This document shows, one piece after another, positions 40,545-49,158 of a stretch of 58,954 nt of DNA (positions are counted from its first letter, which is position 1; every line of letters begins with the position of its first letter). The notes beneath the pieces are model-generated. The model was not told the DNA's origin. It searched no databases and saw only the letters and a program-made list of their open reading frames with translations. Location of the stretch: positions 1 through 58,954 of the forward strand of contig CAAGBQ010000129.1 of assembly GCA_900768105.1 (NCBI GenBank), given 5' to 3'. This DNA is from Oscillospiraceae bacterium. GTDB taxonomy: Bacteria; Bacillota; Clostridia; Oscillospirales; Ruminococcaceae. Both the position numbers and the translations under genes were made by a program.

Positions 40545-41869
40545 TACTTATCTCCAAACATACCCATCGGGTCATATCCTACCGGCGGATTTTTTATTCT
40601 TCCGATGCAGCAATCGCCGGAAACTCCGGTTATCACCACATCCTGAACGGTGCAAAGAAGCCCTTTTACCGCAGGAAGCGCCACCGGAGTATAGTTCATC
40701 GTGTATCCCTGCATCATACCGTCCTTAATTTCGGATTCAATAAGCACGGATTCCGTTTTTCCGACTTGGTGCTCAAGAAATTGAGCACGCACCGCATCCG
40801 CCCGCTTTGCCATTTTTGAGCACCGTTCTGTTTTTTCGGCGTTCGGCACTTGGTTCGGCATAACGGCGGCATCCGTTCCGGTTCTTCTGGAATAAGGGAA
40901 AATGTGTACCTTTGCGAAACCGATTTCTTCGATGAAAGCGCAGCTTTCCTCAAAGTCTTGTTCCGTTTCTCCCGGAAAACCTACAATTATATCGGTGGTT
41001 ATCGCACCTTCCGGAAAAAATTCGCGAATATTCTTTACAACCTCGCGGTAGATATCTGTATTATAACGGCGGCGCATTGCAGCAAGTGTGCGGTCGCAGC
41101 CGCTTTGAAGCGAAAGATGGAACTGCGGGCAAAATTCCGGCAGCTTTGCAAGGCGCTCTATATCGCTGCGCTTTAAAAGCTCCGGCTCCAGCGAGCTTAA
41201 GCGCACCCGCGGAACAATATCGCAGGCAAGCTCCACTGCATCCACAAGCGAAATTCCCAAATCGCGTCCATAAAAAGGAAGATTTATTCCCGAAAGAACA
41301 ACTTCGTTATAGCCCTTTGAAGCAAGGCTTTCCAGCTCCCGTTCCAAATCATTCGGCGGCTTTGAGCGCACGCGCCCGCGCGCCTTTGGAATTATGCAGT
41401 ACGAGCAGCTGTTGTCGCAGCCGTCTTCGATTTTTACGAAGGCGCGTGTGCGGTCGAGCATACCCTCCGCCTGCATAGGTTCAAAGCCTTCTCCTTCGCT
41501 GTGAGGAGAAACATGAACCACGCGCTTTCCGTCAAGGGCATCGAGCACCGCAGGCAAAAGCTGCGCACGGTCCGCCGTTCCCGTTACTACATCCGCCTCC
41601 ATAAATGCGGCAGCCTGTTCCGGAAAGGCCTGCGGATAGCAACCCGTAAGAGCAATCACCGCGCTTGGGTTTTTTCGGCGGAAATGCCGAAGCATCTGGC
41701 GGGATTTTTTATCCCCTACGCCGGTAACGGTACAGGAGTTTATTATATAAACATCCGCCGGAGCTTCCGCATCCACTATTTCAAAGCCTGCTTTTTGAAA
41801 AGCCTGCTCCATAATCTGTGTTTCATATTGGTTGACCTTGCAACCCAGTGTATAAAAAGCCGCTTTCAT
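40544..41869 (-). CDS. mtaB: tRNA t6A37 methylthiotransferase MtaB
   Basis: 441 residues, ATG with GGGAGG. N-terminal UPF0004 cysteines C10, C46, C77 bind one cluster; the radical SAM triad is C151, C155, C158 (GCDNSCSYC). A TRAM-like domain ends the protein. It converts t6A37 to ms2t6A in ANN-decoding tRNAs. It is the first gene of a unit with the split chromate transporter. Confidence 0.93.
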   Translation of the reverse strand: MKAAFYTLGCKVNQYETQIMEQAFQKAGFEIVDAEAPADVYIINSCTVTGVGDKKSRQMLRHFRRKNPSAVIALTGCYPQAFPEQAAAFMEADVVTGTADRAQLLPAVLDALDGKRVVHVSPHSEGEGFEPMQAEGMLDRTRAFVKIEDGCDNSCSYCIIPKARGRVRSKPPNDLERELESLASKGYNEVVLSGINLPFYGRDLGISLVDAVELACDIVPRVRLSSLEPELLKRSDIERLAKLPEFCPQFHLSLQSGCDRTLAAMRRRYNTDIYREVVKNIREFFPEGAITTDIIVGFPGETEQDFEESCAFIEEIGFAKVHIFPYSRRTGTDAAVMPNQVPNAEKTERCSKMAKRADAVRAQFLEHQVGKTESVLIESEIKDGMMQGYTMNYTPVALPAVKGLLCTVQDVVITGVSGDCCIGRIKNPPVGYDPMGMFGDK

Positions 41870-41906
41870 GTGTCCTCCCGATTTTGCCCTTATACTTTAA
41901 AGTATT

Positions 41907-41935
41907 ATTATACTATATTACTATTCTGTTTACAA
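41907..41935 (-). promoter_or_regulatory. mtaB promoter
   Basis: Minus strand TTGTAA, 17-base spacer, TATAAT. A palindrome ACTTTAAAGT lies just downstream. Confidence 0.75.
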
Positions 41936-42040
41936 CCCGCGAAATGCAAAAATCCGCCTTTTGTTTCATCACAAAATCATTGCTTTTTTCGCCGAAATTC
42001 TTAAATAAATCTTAATTTTTCGCCTAATTTTCCAAAAAAG

Positions 42041-42069
42041 TTGACCGCAGAAACCAAATGTTATATACT
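42041..42069 (+). promoter_or_regulatory. Promoter of the acyltransferase/acyl-CoA synthetase pair
   Basis: TTGACC, 17-base spacer, TATACT. Confidence 0.7.
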
Positions 42070-42124
42070 GAATTTGATTATCCATAGAAATGTCCATAGA
42101 AATTTAAGAATGGAGGAAACCGCA

Positions 42125-43009
42125 TTGGATAATAAAAAACGCAAGCATGGCGACCGCAAGGATGGAGTTTGGATTCGTGATACCGACTCCATGCACACTT
42201 TGCTCCCTCACATGATGCCCAATCGGGCAGACAACGAAGCTGTTTTGAACGAAGTGATTGATCTTACGGCTGTCAACGAGTACATTGCAAAAAAGAATGA
42301 AGCTCATCCGGACTTCAAGTATACCTTTTTCCATGTGATTTGCGCGGCACTTATAAAAACGCTGGTTTTAAGGCCGAGACTTAACCGTTTTTATGCCGGA
42401 AAAAGGTTTTATCAGCGCAATGACTACTCCATCTCGTTCGTTGTAAAAAAGGAGTTTGCCGACAGCAGTGAAGAAGCTATAGCAATTATAAAGGCAGACC
42501 CCGAAAGCGATGTTTCGCCCATTGAGCAGATTCATTCAAAGGTGGAAAAAATCTGCACAAGCGTCCGCAAGGAACACAAAACCGACGGAACCACCGACAT
42601 CATGGATGTTCTTACCAAAATGCCCGTTCCGATTTTGAGCTTTGTTATGAACACTTTGGCATGGCTTGATTTCCATGGCTGGTACCCCACTTCCCTGATG
42701 GTCGAAGACCCTTATTTTTCAAGTATTTTTGTAAGCAACCTTGGAAGCATTAAAATGAACGCCAGTTATCACCACCTTACTAACTGGGGAACGAACTCTT
42801 TCTTTGTAATTGTGGGAGAAAAAAAGCCGACTCCCTTCTTTAAGCTTGACGGAAGCTTTGAGGTAAAAGAAGCTTTGGAGCTTGGCGTAACCCTCGACGA
42901 GCGTATTGCGGACGGATACTATTATAGCCGGAGCATAAAGCTTATCCATAAGCTGCTGGATAATCCGGAGCTGCTCGACCGCCCGATTTATGAGCCGGTC
43001 GATTTTTGA
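42125..43009 (+). CDS. E2-like (2-oxoacid dehydrogenase) acyltransferase-fold protein
   Basis: 294 residues from the TTG at 42125, 8 bases after GGAGG; the longer frame has no site. The fold matches the catalytic domain of E2/CAT proteins: FHVICAALIKTLVLRPRLNRF, IFVSNLGSIKMNASYHHL and ADGYYYSRS near the end. There is no lipoyl domain. The usual HxxxDG is ERIADG, so the His is lost. It may therefore be non-catalytic or use another base. It is coupled to the acyl-CoA synthetase (stop 13 bases before its start). Confidence 0.75.
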   Translation: MDNKKRKHGDRKDGVWIRDTDSMHTLLPHMMPNRADNEAVLNEVIDLTAVNEYIAKKNEAHPDFKYTFFHVICAALIKTLVLRPRLNRFYAGKRFYQRNDYSISFVVKKEFADSSEEAIAIIKADPESDVSPIEQIHSKVEKICTSVRKEHKTDGTTDIMDVLTKMPVPILSFVMNTLAWLDFHGWYPTSLMVEDPYFSSIFVSNLGSIKMNASYHHLTNWGTNSFFVIVGEKKPTPFFKLDGSFEVKEALELGVTLDERIADGYYYSRSIKLIHKLLDNPELLDRPIYEPVDF

Positions 43010-43022
43010 GGAGGTACATAGT

Positions 43023-44744
43023 ATGTCAGAAACAAAAACTCCATGGCTAAAAAACTACGGCGATGTTCCCTTTCATCTTCAGTATCAGAATTGCAGTATG
43101 TGGGAAGCCGTCGAAAAAATAGCCGAAAAATACCCCAACAATACCGCCTATATCTTTATGGGCAAAAAAACGACCTATAAAGAATTTGCACAAAATGTTG
43201 AAATCTGTGCAAGAGCGCTGAAAGCAATCGGAATCCGCGTGGGCGACAAAGTAACTATCTGTATGCCCAACTGCCCGCAAACTGTAATTATGTTCTATGC
43301 GGTAAACCTTGTCGGCGCAATCGCAAATATGGTTCATCCGCTTTCCAGCGAAAAGGAAATTGAATTTTACATCAAGGAATCCCACAGCATTGCAGCAATC
43401 ACTCTTGACCAGTTCTATCACAAATTCGAAGCTATCCGCGAGAATGTTGACCTTTCAAACATAATTCTTGCAAGAATCAAGGACGAGCTTTCCAAGCCGA
43501 TACGCGCCGGATATATGCTTACCGAAGGCAGAAAAATCGCCAAAATCCCGAAGGATGCACCCGTTACCATGTGGAACTACTTTATGGATCAGGGCAAACA
43601 TTATCATTGGAAATACCGCGCCCTGCGCAACCCGCACGACCCCGCCGTTATTCTTTACAGCGGCGGCACCACCGGCGTTACAAAAGGGATTTTGCTTTCC
43701 AATTATAACTTCAATGCCCTTGGTGCACAGATTATTGCAACCAACCCCATGTTCCGCCCCGGCGATTCCATGCTTGCCGTTATGCCTATGTTCCATGGCT
43801 TCGGTCTCGGCGTTTCGATTCATTCCATGCTTATGAACGGCGGCCAGTGCATTCTTGTTCCCCGTTTTACGGCGGAAAGCTATGCAAAGCTTATCAAGAA
43901 ATATAAATGCAACTTTATCGCCGGTGTTCCCACCCTTTATGAGGCGCTTTTGCGCCAACCGGTTATGGACGGAGTCGACCTTTCCTGCCTGAAAGGCGTT
44001 TTCAGCGGCGGAGATTCTCTTTCCGTCGAGCTTAAAAAGCGCTTTGACAAGTTCCTTTATGACCACAATGCAAGCATCCAGGTGCGCGAAGGCTATGGCA
44101 CCACCGAATGTGTTACCGCAAGCTGCCTTACCCCCACTCATGTTTATAAAGAGGGCAGCATCGGTCAGCCCTTCCCCGATACTTATTACTGCATAGTAAA
44201 GCCGGGCACCCAGGAAGAGGTTCCCTATGGCGAGGAGGGCGAAATTTGTATTTCCGGCCCTACCGTTATGATTGGCTATCTTGACCATCCGGAGGAGAAT
44301 GCTCAAACCCTTCAGGTCCATCCGGACGGCCGTACATGGGTCCACACCGGCGACCTCGGTACAATGGACGATGAGGGCTTTATCTATTTCCGCCAGCGCC
44401 TTAAAAGAATGATTGTTACAAGCGGATATAATGTTTATCCATCCCAGCTTGAAAACATTCTTGATGCGCACGAGCTTGTTCAGATGAGCTGCGTAATCGG
44501 CGTTCCGGACGCCCTTAAAATTCAGAAGGTAAAAGCCTTCGTTATGTTAAAGCCCGGAATTGCACCCACTGCCGAAAACAAAGAAATCCTTATGGCATAC
44601 TGCCGCAAGAACATTGCAAAATATGCCATGCCGTATGATATTGAATTCCGCGACCAACTTCCAAAGACGCTTGTGGGCAAGGTTGCCTATCGCGTACTTG
44701 AAGAAGAAGAACTTGCAAAAATTAAAGCCGCACAGGAAAATTGA
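43023..44744 (+). CDS. Acyl-CoA synthetase (AMP-forming), FadD-like
   Basis: 573 residues from the ATG at 43023 (GAGGAGG). ANL signatures: YSGGTTGVTKGILLSN (A3), YGTTE (A5), TGDLGTMDDEGF (A7) and the C-terminal VGKVAYR with its Lys (A10). It activates a carboxylic, probably fatty, acid to the CoA ester. Pairing with an E2-like acyltransferase suggests the acyl group is passed on, but the acceptor is unknown. Confidence 0.88.
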   Translation: MSETKTPWLKNYGDVPFHLQYQNCSMWEAVEKIAEKYPNNTAYIFMGKKTTYKEFAQNVEICARALKAIGIRVGDKVTICMPNCPQTVIMFYAVNLVGAIANMVHPLSSEKEIEFYIKESHSIAAITLDQFYHKFEAIRENVDLSNIILARIKDELSKPIRAGYMLTEGRKIAKIPKDAPVTMWNYFMDQGKHYHWKYRALRNPHDPAVILYSGGTTGVTKGILLSNYNFNALGAQIIATNPMFRPGDSMLAVMPMFHGFGLGVSIHSMLMNGGQCILVPRFTAESYAKLIKKYKCNFIAGVPTLYEALLRQPVMDGVDLSCLKGVFSGGDSLSVELKKRFDKFLYDHNASIQVREGYGTTECVTASCLTPTHVYKEGSIGQPFPDTYYCIVKPGTQEEVPYGEEGEICISGPTVMIGYLDHPEENAQTLQVHPDGRTWVHTGDLGTMDDEGFIYFRQRLKRMIVTSGYNVYPSQLENILDAHELVQMSCVIGVPDALKIQKVKAFVMLKPGIAPTAENKEILMAYCRKNIAKYAMPYDIEFRDQLPKTLVGKVAYRVLEEEELAKIKAAQEN

Positions 44745-44756
44745 GTATTTAACGCT

Positions 44757-44797
44757 CAAAAGCGAAGGTCGGGTCGGCGCCCGGCCTTTGCTTTTTT
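44757..44797 (+). terminator. Terminator after the acyl-CoA synthetase
   Basis: AAAAGCGAAGGTCGGG and CCCGGCCTTTGCTTTTTT. Confidence 0.85.
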
Positions 44798-44953
44798 ATT
44801 TACCCGTGCCGCCGGCAATTACTTTGCTGAAAAATGGCTTATTTATGCGGAATCTGTCGATTTTGTGCCTATATTTATATATTTTAAAGTATTATACTTG
44901 TAAATTCTAATGTCGTTTTTTTGGATATTTTGCGGCAATTTAGCGCCGCAATA

Positions 44954-44982
44954 TTGAAAAGTTCACGGAATTATATTATTAT
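44954..44982 (+). promoter_or_regulatory. Promoter of the patatin/TAXI pair
   Basis: TTGAAA, 17-base spacer, TATTAT, 41 bases before the start. Confidence 0.65.
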
Positions 44983-45023
44983 TACATCATAATATATAAA
45001 AAATCAAACGGAGGTACTGCCTT

Positions 45024-46343
45024 ATGAAAAGAGCAATAGTTCTTGCCGGCGGCGGCGCAAAGGGTTCCTATCAAATGGGCTTTTGGACCGCTATCCGCGA
45101 GCTTGGCATAGACTTTCAGATAACCACCGGTTCTTCCGTGGGCGCGCTTAATGCGGCGCTGCTTGCAAGCGGAAATTATGACGGCGGTCTTGAAATGTGG
45201 AGCAGCATCACCACTGAAGATATTGTTACCAGAACGCCGCGCCAGATCTCCCAGCTTATTGACACAAGCGGAATTGCCGCTTCCCTTAAAGGGATTATGG
45301 GCGACCTTGCGGATGACGCGGTAAATGTAAAAATGGATCCGTTTCCTCTCGGCGGGCTTATTAACAAATTCTTTTCCGAAAAAGAGATTCGTGACGGAAG
45401 TGTGGAGCTTGGCATAATGACCTCGGAATATCCCTCGCTTAAAAGCCGCCCGTTTACTCTTGCGGAGATTCCTTACGGTATGATGGAGGACTATCTGCTT
45501 GCTTCGTCGGCGGTTTTTCCCTCCATGGAGCCGAAAAACATCGCCGGAGTTCGTTATGTTGACGGCGGATACAGCGATAACTTTCCTGTTAATCTTGCCC
45601 TTGATATGGGCGCCGATGAAATTATCGGCGTTCGCCTGAAGGCCTCCGGACTTGAGGCAAAATATCAAACCAACTACCCCGTTCGTGTAATTGAACCGCA
45701 TTTCTACCTTGGCCCTGCGATGACATTTGACCCTGTTCAGGCACAGAAAAATATGGTTCTCGGCTATAACGACACTATGCGCAGCTTTGGCAAATACGAG
45801 GGTGCGTTCTATTCCTTCAAACTTGGAGAAACCGCTCATATGGACGCGCTTTTCGGCAAATATCTTGCGGATACAATGGTAAAAAGCGGCTGTATTTCCG
45901 TAAGTGAACGCGGTGAATATTTCCGTGCGCTTTCTGCAAAGGCACTTGCAGATACGCAGCAGCGCCGTTTTGGCAGGATGAAATACGAACTTCCGCTTTT
46001 GGCGGCGGAAACTGCCGCGGAGCTTTTTGATGTTGACCCAAAGCCGGTTTATACCGTTGAAGCATTTGGAGAAGCGGTTTTAAAAGCGTATCTTCCGCTT
46101 GAAGAGGAGGGTCGCACCGCCATTGCCAACGCATTCAAAAATGCAAAGACTCTTGCCTACCGTATGGCGGCGCTTAAAGAAATCGACAAACGGCATATTG
46201 CGGCATATATTGTATACCTTCTCGAAAACGAAATCGAAAAGGCGGGTGCAGACCGTGAGCTGCGCGCGCTTTGCCGCATTGCGCCGCAATCCTTCTTTGG
46301 CGCAGTGTATATCTGCTTTCTTAAAAAAGGTGGCGGCATATGA
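45024..46343 (+). CDS. Patatin-like phospholipase
   Basis: 439 residues, ATG with CGGAGGT. The oxyanion loop GGGAKG (9-14), nucleophile S38 in GSSVG and catalytic D180 in DGGYSD form a complete Ser-Asp dyad. The C-terminal 200 residues are helical. No signal peptide, so it probably acts on inner-leaflet lipids. It overlaps the TAXI lipoprotein gene by ATGA, so the two are made together. Confidence 0.88.
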   Translation: MKRAIVLAGGGAKGSYQMGFWTAIRELGIDFQITTGSSVGALNAALLASGNYDGGLEMWSSITTEDIVTRTPRQISQLIDTSGIAASLKGIMGDLADDAVNVKMDPFPLGGLINKFFSEKEIRDGSVELGIMTSEYPSLKSRPFTLAEIPYGMMEDYLLASSAVFPSMEPKNIAGVRYVDGGYSDNFPVNLALDMGADEIIGVRLKASGLEAKYQTNYPVRVIEPHFYLGPAMTFDPVQAQKNMVLGYNDTMRSFGKYEGAFYSFKLGETAHMDALFGKYLADTMVKSGCISVSERGEYFRALSAKALADTQQRRFGRMKYELPLLAAETAAELFDVDPKPVYTVEAFGEAVLKAYLPLEEEGRTAIANAFKNAKTLAYRMAALKEIDKRHIAAYIVYLLENEIEKAGADRELRALCRIAPQSFFGAVYICFLKKGGGI

Positions 46344-47311
46344 AAAAGGCGCTTAAAATAATCTCCGTGCTCGTGGCAGTGCTCATGCTCATGTGTGCGT
46401 GCTCAAAGCAGGAAAGCGCCGTCGGCGGCGGAAAATATATGCTCGTTACCGGAAAAAGCGGCGGCGCATATAACAGCCTTGGCATAAGCATGGCAGGTGT
46501 TTGGGATAAATATCTTGGCAGCAGCACAAATGTAATCTCCACCACCGGCTCCGTTCAAAACATTGAAATGCTTATAAAAGGCGACGCCGATTTCGGCTTT
46601 GTGCAAAGCGATATTCTCTATTATGCTCAAAACGGCAAGGAAATGTACGAGGAAAATAAGCAAAAGGGGCTTTCCGTTGCGGCGAACCTTTACAGCGAAG
46701 CAGTACAGATAATCGTCAATGCCGGAACGGATATTCAAACCGTCGGCGACCTTCTTGGAAAAACGGTTGCAGTCGGCAAATACGGTACCGCAACGGAGGC
46801 CGCTGCACGCCAGATTCTTGAAGCATACGGCATAACCTATGACCTCATTACGGTAAAGTACCAAACCTTTTCCGAAGCAAGCGAAGGCCTCGCAAGCGGC
46901 GGCGTAGACGCAATCTTCGCCGTTTCCGCTCTGCCAAGCTCCAACATCAGCATATATGCGGAAACCCATTCCATCCGCTTTTTGCCCGTTTCCACAAGCG
47001 GAAGCGGTTCAAAGCTACGCCGCAGCTGCCCGTTTTTTACCGACGGAGTTATAAAAAGCGATGTTTACGGCACAGAAAATTCCGTTTCCACCGTTTGCAT
47101 TGATGTAATGCTCATTTGCCGCAGCAACCTTACCTCCGATGCGGTTTACGGTGTAATTTCCTCGCTTTTCAATAATCTTGATGAGCTTTCCGCCGCCCAC
47201 AGCAAAGGCGCGGAAATAAATGCGGACACCGCAAAAGCGACTAAGGTCGGTTCCATGCACGCAGGCGCAAAAAAATATTACGACGGCCTTTCGGCTGCCA
47301 CAAGCGAATAA
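46340..47311 (+). CDS. TAXI-family TRAP transporter solute-binding lipoprotein (orphan)
   Basis: 323 residues, ATG with AAGGTGG, overlapping the patatin stop. Lipoprotein signal with lipobox LMLMCAC. TAXI features: LVTGKSGGAYNSLGISMAGVW, STTGSVQNIEMLIKGDADFGFVQSD and a later VGKYGTATEAAARQILEAYG. No TRAP membrane subunits lie in the window. It may serve a distant transporter or act as a surface sensor. It uses the GTGCTCA motif three times in its first 25 codons. Confidence 0.83.
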   Translation: MKKALKIISVLVAVLMLMCACSKQESAVGGGKYMLVTGKSGGAYNSLGISMAGVWDKYLGSSTNVISTTGSVQNIEMLIKGDADFGFVQSDILYYAQNGKEMYEENKQKGLSVAANLYSEAVQIIVNAGTDIQTVGDLLGKTVAVGKYGTATEAAARQILEAYGITYDLITVKYQTFSEASEGLASGGVDAIFAVSALPSSNISIYAETHSIRFLPVSTSGSGSKLRRSCPFFTDGVIKSDVYGTENSVSTVCIDVMLICRSNLTSDAVYGVISSLFNNLDELSAAHSKGAEINADTAKATKVGSMHAGAKKYYDGLSAATSE

Positions 47312-47324
47312 CTTCTATTTGGTT

Positions 47325-47359
47325 AAAAGGCTTCTGCCGAAATGGCGGAAGCCTTTTTT
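47325..47359 (+). terminator. Terminator after the TAXI gene
   Basis: AAAAGGCTTCTGCC and GGCGGAAGCCTTTTTT. Confidence 0.9.
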
Positions 47360-47375
47360 GGCATATGGCGAAGCG

Positions 47376-47443
47376 CTTTTTGTTCACCATGATATGCGAC
47401 GCGTAAAAAAAAGTCCGCCAACTCACATTCAGCAAGCTGCCGG
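47376..47443 (-). pseudogene. Decayed fragment of a second lipid-kinase gene
   Basis: About 68 bases match the inside of the adjacent kinase gene (near 47589-47655). The minus-strand translation RQLAECELADFF then YASHIMVNKK, across a one-base shift in a T-run, mirrors QQLDECELIDFFPASHITVNKN. Nothing else of the copy remains. It marks an old tandem duplication or a recombination scar. Confidence 0.7.
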
Positions 47444-47450
47444 ACATATA

Positions 47451-47484
47451 AAAACTGCTTCTCTGCCTTCGGCAGAGGAGCAGT
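47451..47484 (-). terminator. Terminator after the lipid kinase
   Basis: ACTGCTTCTCTGCC and GGCAGAGGAGCAGT, then TTTTTA on the minus strand. Confidence 0.85.
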
Positions 47485-47491
47485 CATCACT

Positions 47492-48376
47492 TTAAAACAC
47501 AAGCTGAATTGCGGAATGCAGATTCTCTATCTCCACGCCGTTTTCGCCTTGCTCAAATTCTCCGTCAAGGCTCCAACCGCCGGAAGGATTTTTGTTCACC
47601 GTGATATGCGATGCGGGAAAAAAGTCTATCAACTCACATTCGTCAAGCTGCTGCGTTGTAATTGCATGAACGATTCGTGTAAGCTGAACCGCATTTTCCG
47701 GCACTTTGATTAAAATAATCTCAAATTTGCCGTCATTCATATCCACAAGCTCCGGAGAAAGCGAAAGCACTCCTCCAAGGGAAGTGGAATTGCTTATTGC
47801 GCCGAAAAGATACTCTCCCTCATGAACAGTGCCGTCCGCTTCAACGGAAACAAACTCCGGACGGATATTTTTTATTTCCAAGCCGCCCTGCAAGATATAC
47901 GCAAGATGGCCGAGAACATTTTTTGCACCTTGAGATGTGGCATAGCTTGCCTTTGTGAATGCGCCGAATGACGCAACATAAGTAAATCCGCGCCCACCGA
48001 AGGAGCCTGCATCAATGGAATGAACCCTGCCGTCCGCAATCGCCCTTGCGGCGGCGCCCACATCGGAGGAAAGTCCTATACTTGCGGCAAAATCATTCGT
48101 GCTTCCGCACGGGATATAGCCAAGGGGCTTATTTGCACCGTGAAGATTGCCGGAAACCACCTCATTAAATGTGCCGTCGCCGCCGCACGCCGCAATAAGG
48201 TCAAATTCCGCACCGTATTTTTCAACCCAGTTTGCGGCGTCGCCGCGCTTTGTGGTAAGCATGGTGAAAACATCCCAGCCGCCCTCCGTAAGCGCCGCGC
48301 AAATTTTTTGGATATAAAGCGGCGCAAGCCGCATTCCCGAAACGGGGTTGATTATCAGTAAAAGCCTTTTGCTCAT
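47492..48376 (-). CDS. Diacylglycerol kinase-family lipid kinase
   Basis: 294 residues, ATG with CAGGAGG. The nucleotide-binding block GGDGTFNEV is at 65-73, and the GIPCGSTNDFA-type substrate block follows (YIPCGSTNDFAASIGL). It phosphorylates diacylglycerol or a related lipid (DgkB/YegS-like). A fragment of a second copy lies just downstream, beyond the terminator. Confidence 0.88.
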   Translation of the reverse strand: MSKRLLLIINPVSGMRLAPLYIQKICAALTEGGWDVFTMLTTKRGDAANWVEKYGAEFDLIAACGGDGTFNEVVSGNLHGANKPLGYIPCGSTNDFAASIGLSSDVGAAARAIADGRVHSIDAGSFGGRGFTYVASFGAFTKASYATSQGAKNVLGHLAYILQGGLEIKNIRPEFVSVEADGTVHEGEYLFGAISNSTSLGGVLSLSPELVDMNDGKFEIILIKVPENAVQLTRIVHAITTQQLDECELIDFFPASHITVNKNPSGGWSLDGEFEQGENGVEIENLHSAIQLVF

Positions 48377-48400
48377 AAAATCCTCCTGAAAAATCCGTGC

Positions 48401-48799
48401 TCAAACTTTTTTTACAAAGCGGTTTGAGCATTTTGGACAACAAATCTCCACCTTTCCGCGGCCCCGCGGAATTCTTATCTTTTGACCGCATTGAGGGCAT
48501 TTAAAATGCTTATAATTTTTTGCTTCTTCAAAGCGGCATTTTATATCGCCCCAAAAATTCTTTATCTTCCAAATGATATTCATAAACTTGCGGTTTTCCG
48601 CCTGTCGCTTTGGAATATTGCGCGAAAGCACACGGAAAATATCAATTCCGTAAAGCACCAGCGTAAGCAAATACAGCGGCCAGAACCGCGTGAGCACATA
48701 AATCGCCTGGAACAGAATTGCAAGGACAAAAAGCCCTATACAAAGCTGGTCGCCGCCGTATCTTCCGTACATAAATTGCCGCAGTTTTTGTAAAATCAT
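48401..48799 (-). CDS. Small membrane protein with a zinc-ribbon tail
   Basis: 132 residues from the ATG at 48799, 8 bases after AAGAGG. Two membrane helices (about 20-40 and 42-60), a basic linker, and a C-terminal zinc ribbon (CPQCG and CCPKC). No known family. It lies 24 bases upstream of the lipid kinase and is probably co-transcribed with it. Confidence 0.65.
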   Translation of the reverse strand: MILQKLRQFMYGRYGGDQLCIGLFVLAILFQAIYVLTRFWPLYLLTLVLYGIDIFRVLSRNIPKRQAENRKFMNIIWKIKNFWGDIKCRFEEAKNYKHFKCPQCGQKIRIPRGRGKVEICCPKCSNRFVKKV

Positions 48800-48891
48800 C
48801 AATCAAGCCTCTTTTTTTAATGTTGTATTTTGATTTTATCACGCAGCGGGGTATTATTGGTTAACGAATTTTAAATTTTTTCATAATATTG

Positions 48892-48920
48892 TGGACAGCG
48901 GCAAATAAAAGTGCTATAAT
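48892..48920 (+). promoter_or_regulatory. tRNA-Val promoter
   Basis: TGGACA, 17-base spacer, TATAAT, 16 bases before the tRNA. Confidence 0.8.
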
Positions 48921-48936
48921 ACATAGGCAAACAAAC

Positions 48937-49013
48937 GGAGGCATAGCTCAGCTGGTTAGAGCGCTTGCTTCACACGCAAGAGGTCTGCGGTTCAAGTCCG
49001 CATGTCTCCACCA
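48937..49013 (+). tRNA. tRNA-Val (CAC)
   Basis: 77 bases with encoded CCA. Anticodon stem CTTGC/GCAAG with loop TTCACAC, anticodon CAC. D arm AGCTCAGCTGGTTAGAGC and T arm GGTTCAAGTCC are standard. Confidence 0.95.
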
Positions 49014-49024
49014 TAGGATTAAAA

Positions 49025-49060
49025 AAACAGGCTGCATGATGAATGTGCAGCCTGTTTTTT
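49025..49060 (+). terminator. tRNA-Val terminator
   Basis: AAACAGGCTGCA and TGCAGCCTGTTT, then a T-run. Confidence 0.9.
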
Positions 49061-49079
49061 CTATTCGTTTAATCATATA

Positions 49080-49118
49080 AAAAAACTCCGCCCGGAGGAG
49101 AGGTTCCGGACGGAATTT
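49080..49118 (-). terminator. Terminator of the surface-protein gene
   Basis: TCCGTCCGGA and TCCGGGCGGA, then a seven-T run on the minus strand. Confidence 0.85.
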
Positions 49119-49158
49119 TAATCAGTTAATTGTTGTGTTTATTTCCTATTCAGAAAAA

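Noticed and set aside
41895..41904. Palindrome ACTTTAAAGT near the mtaB promoter as an operator
   Set aside because: AT-rich palindromes of this length are common by chance here; a similar string near 44880 has no promoter.
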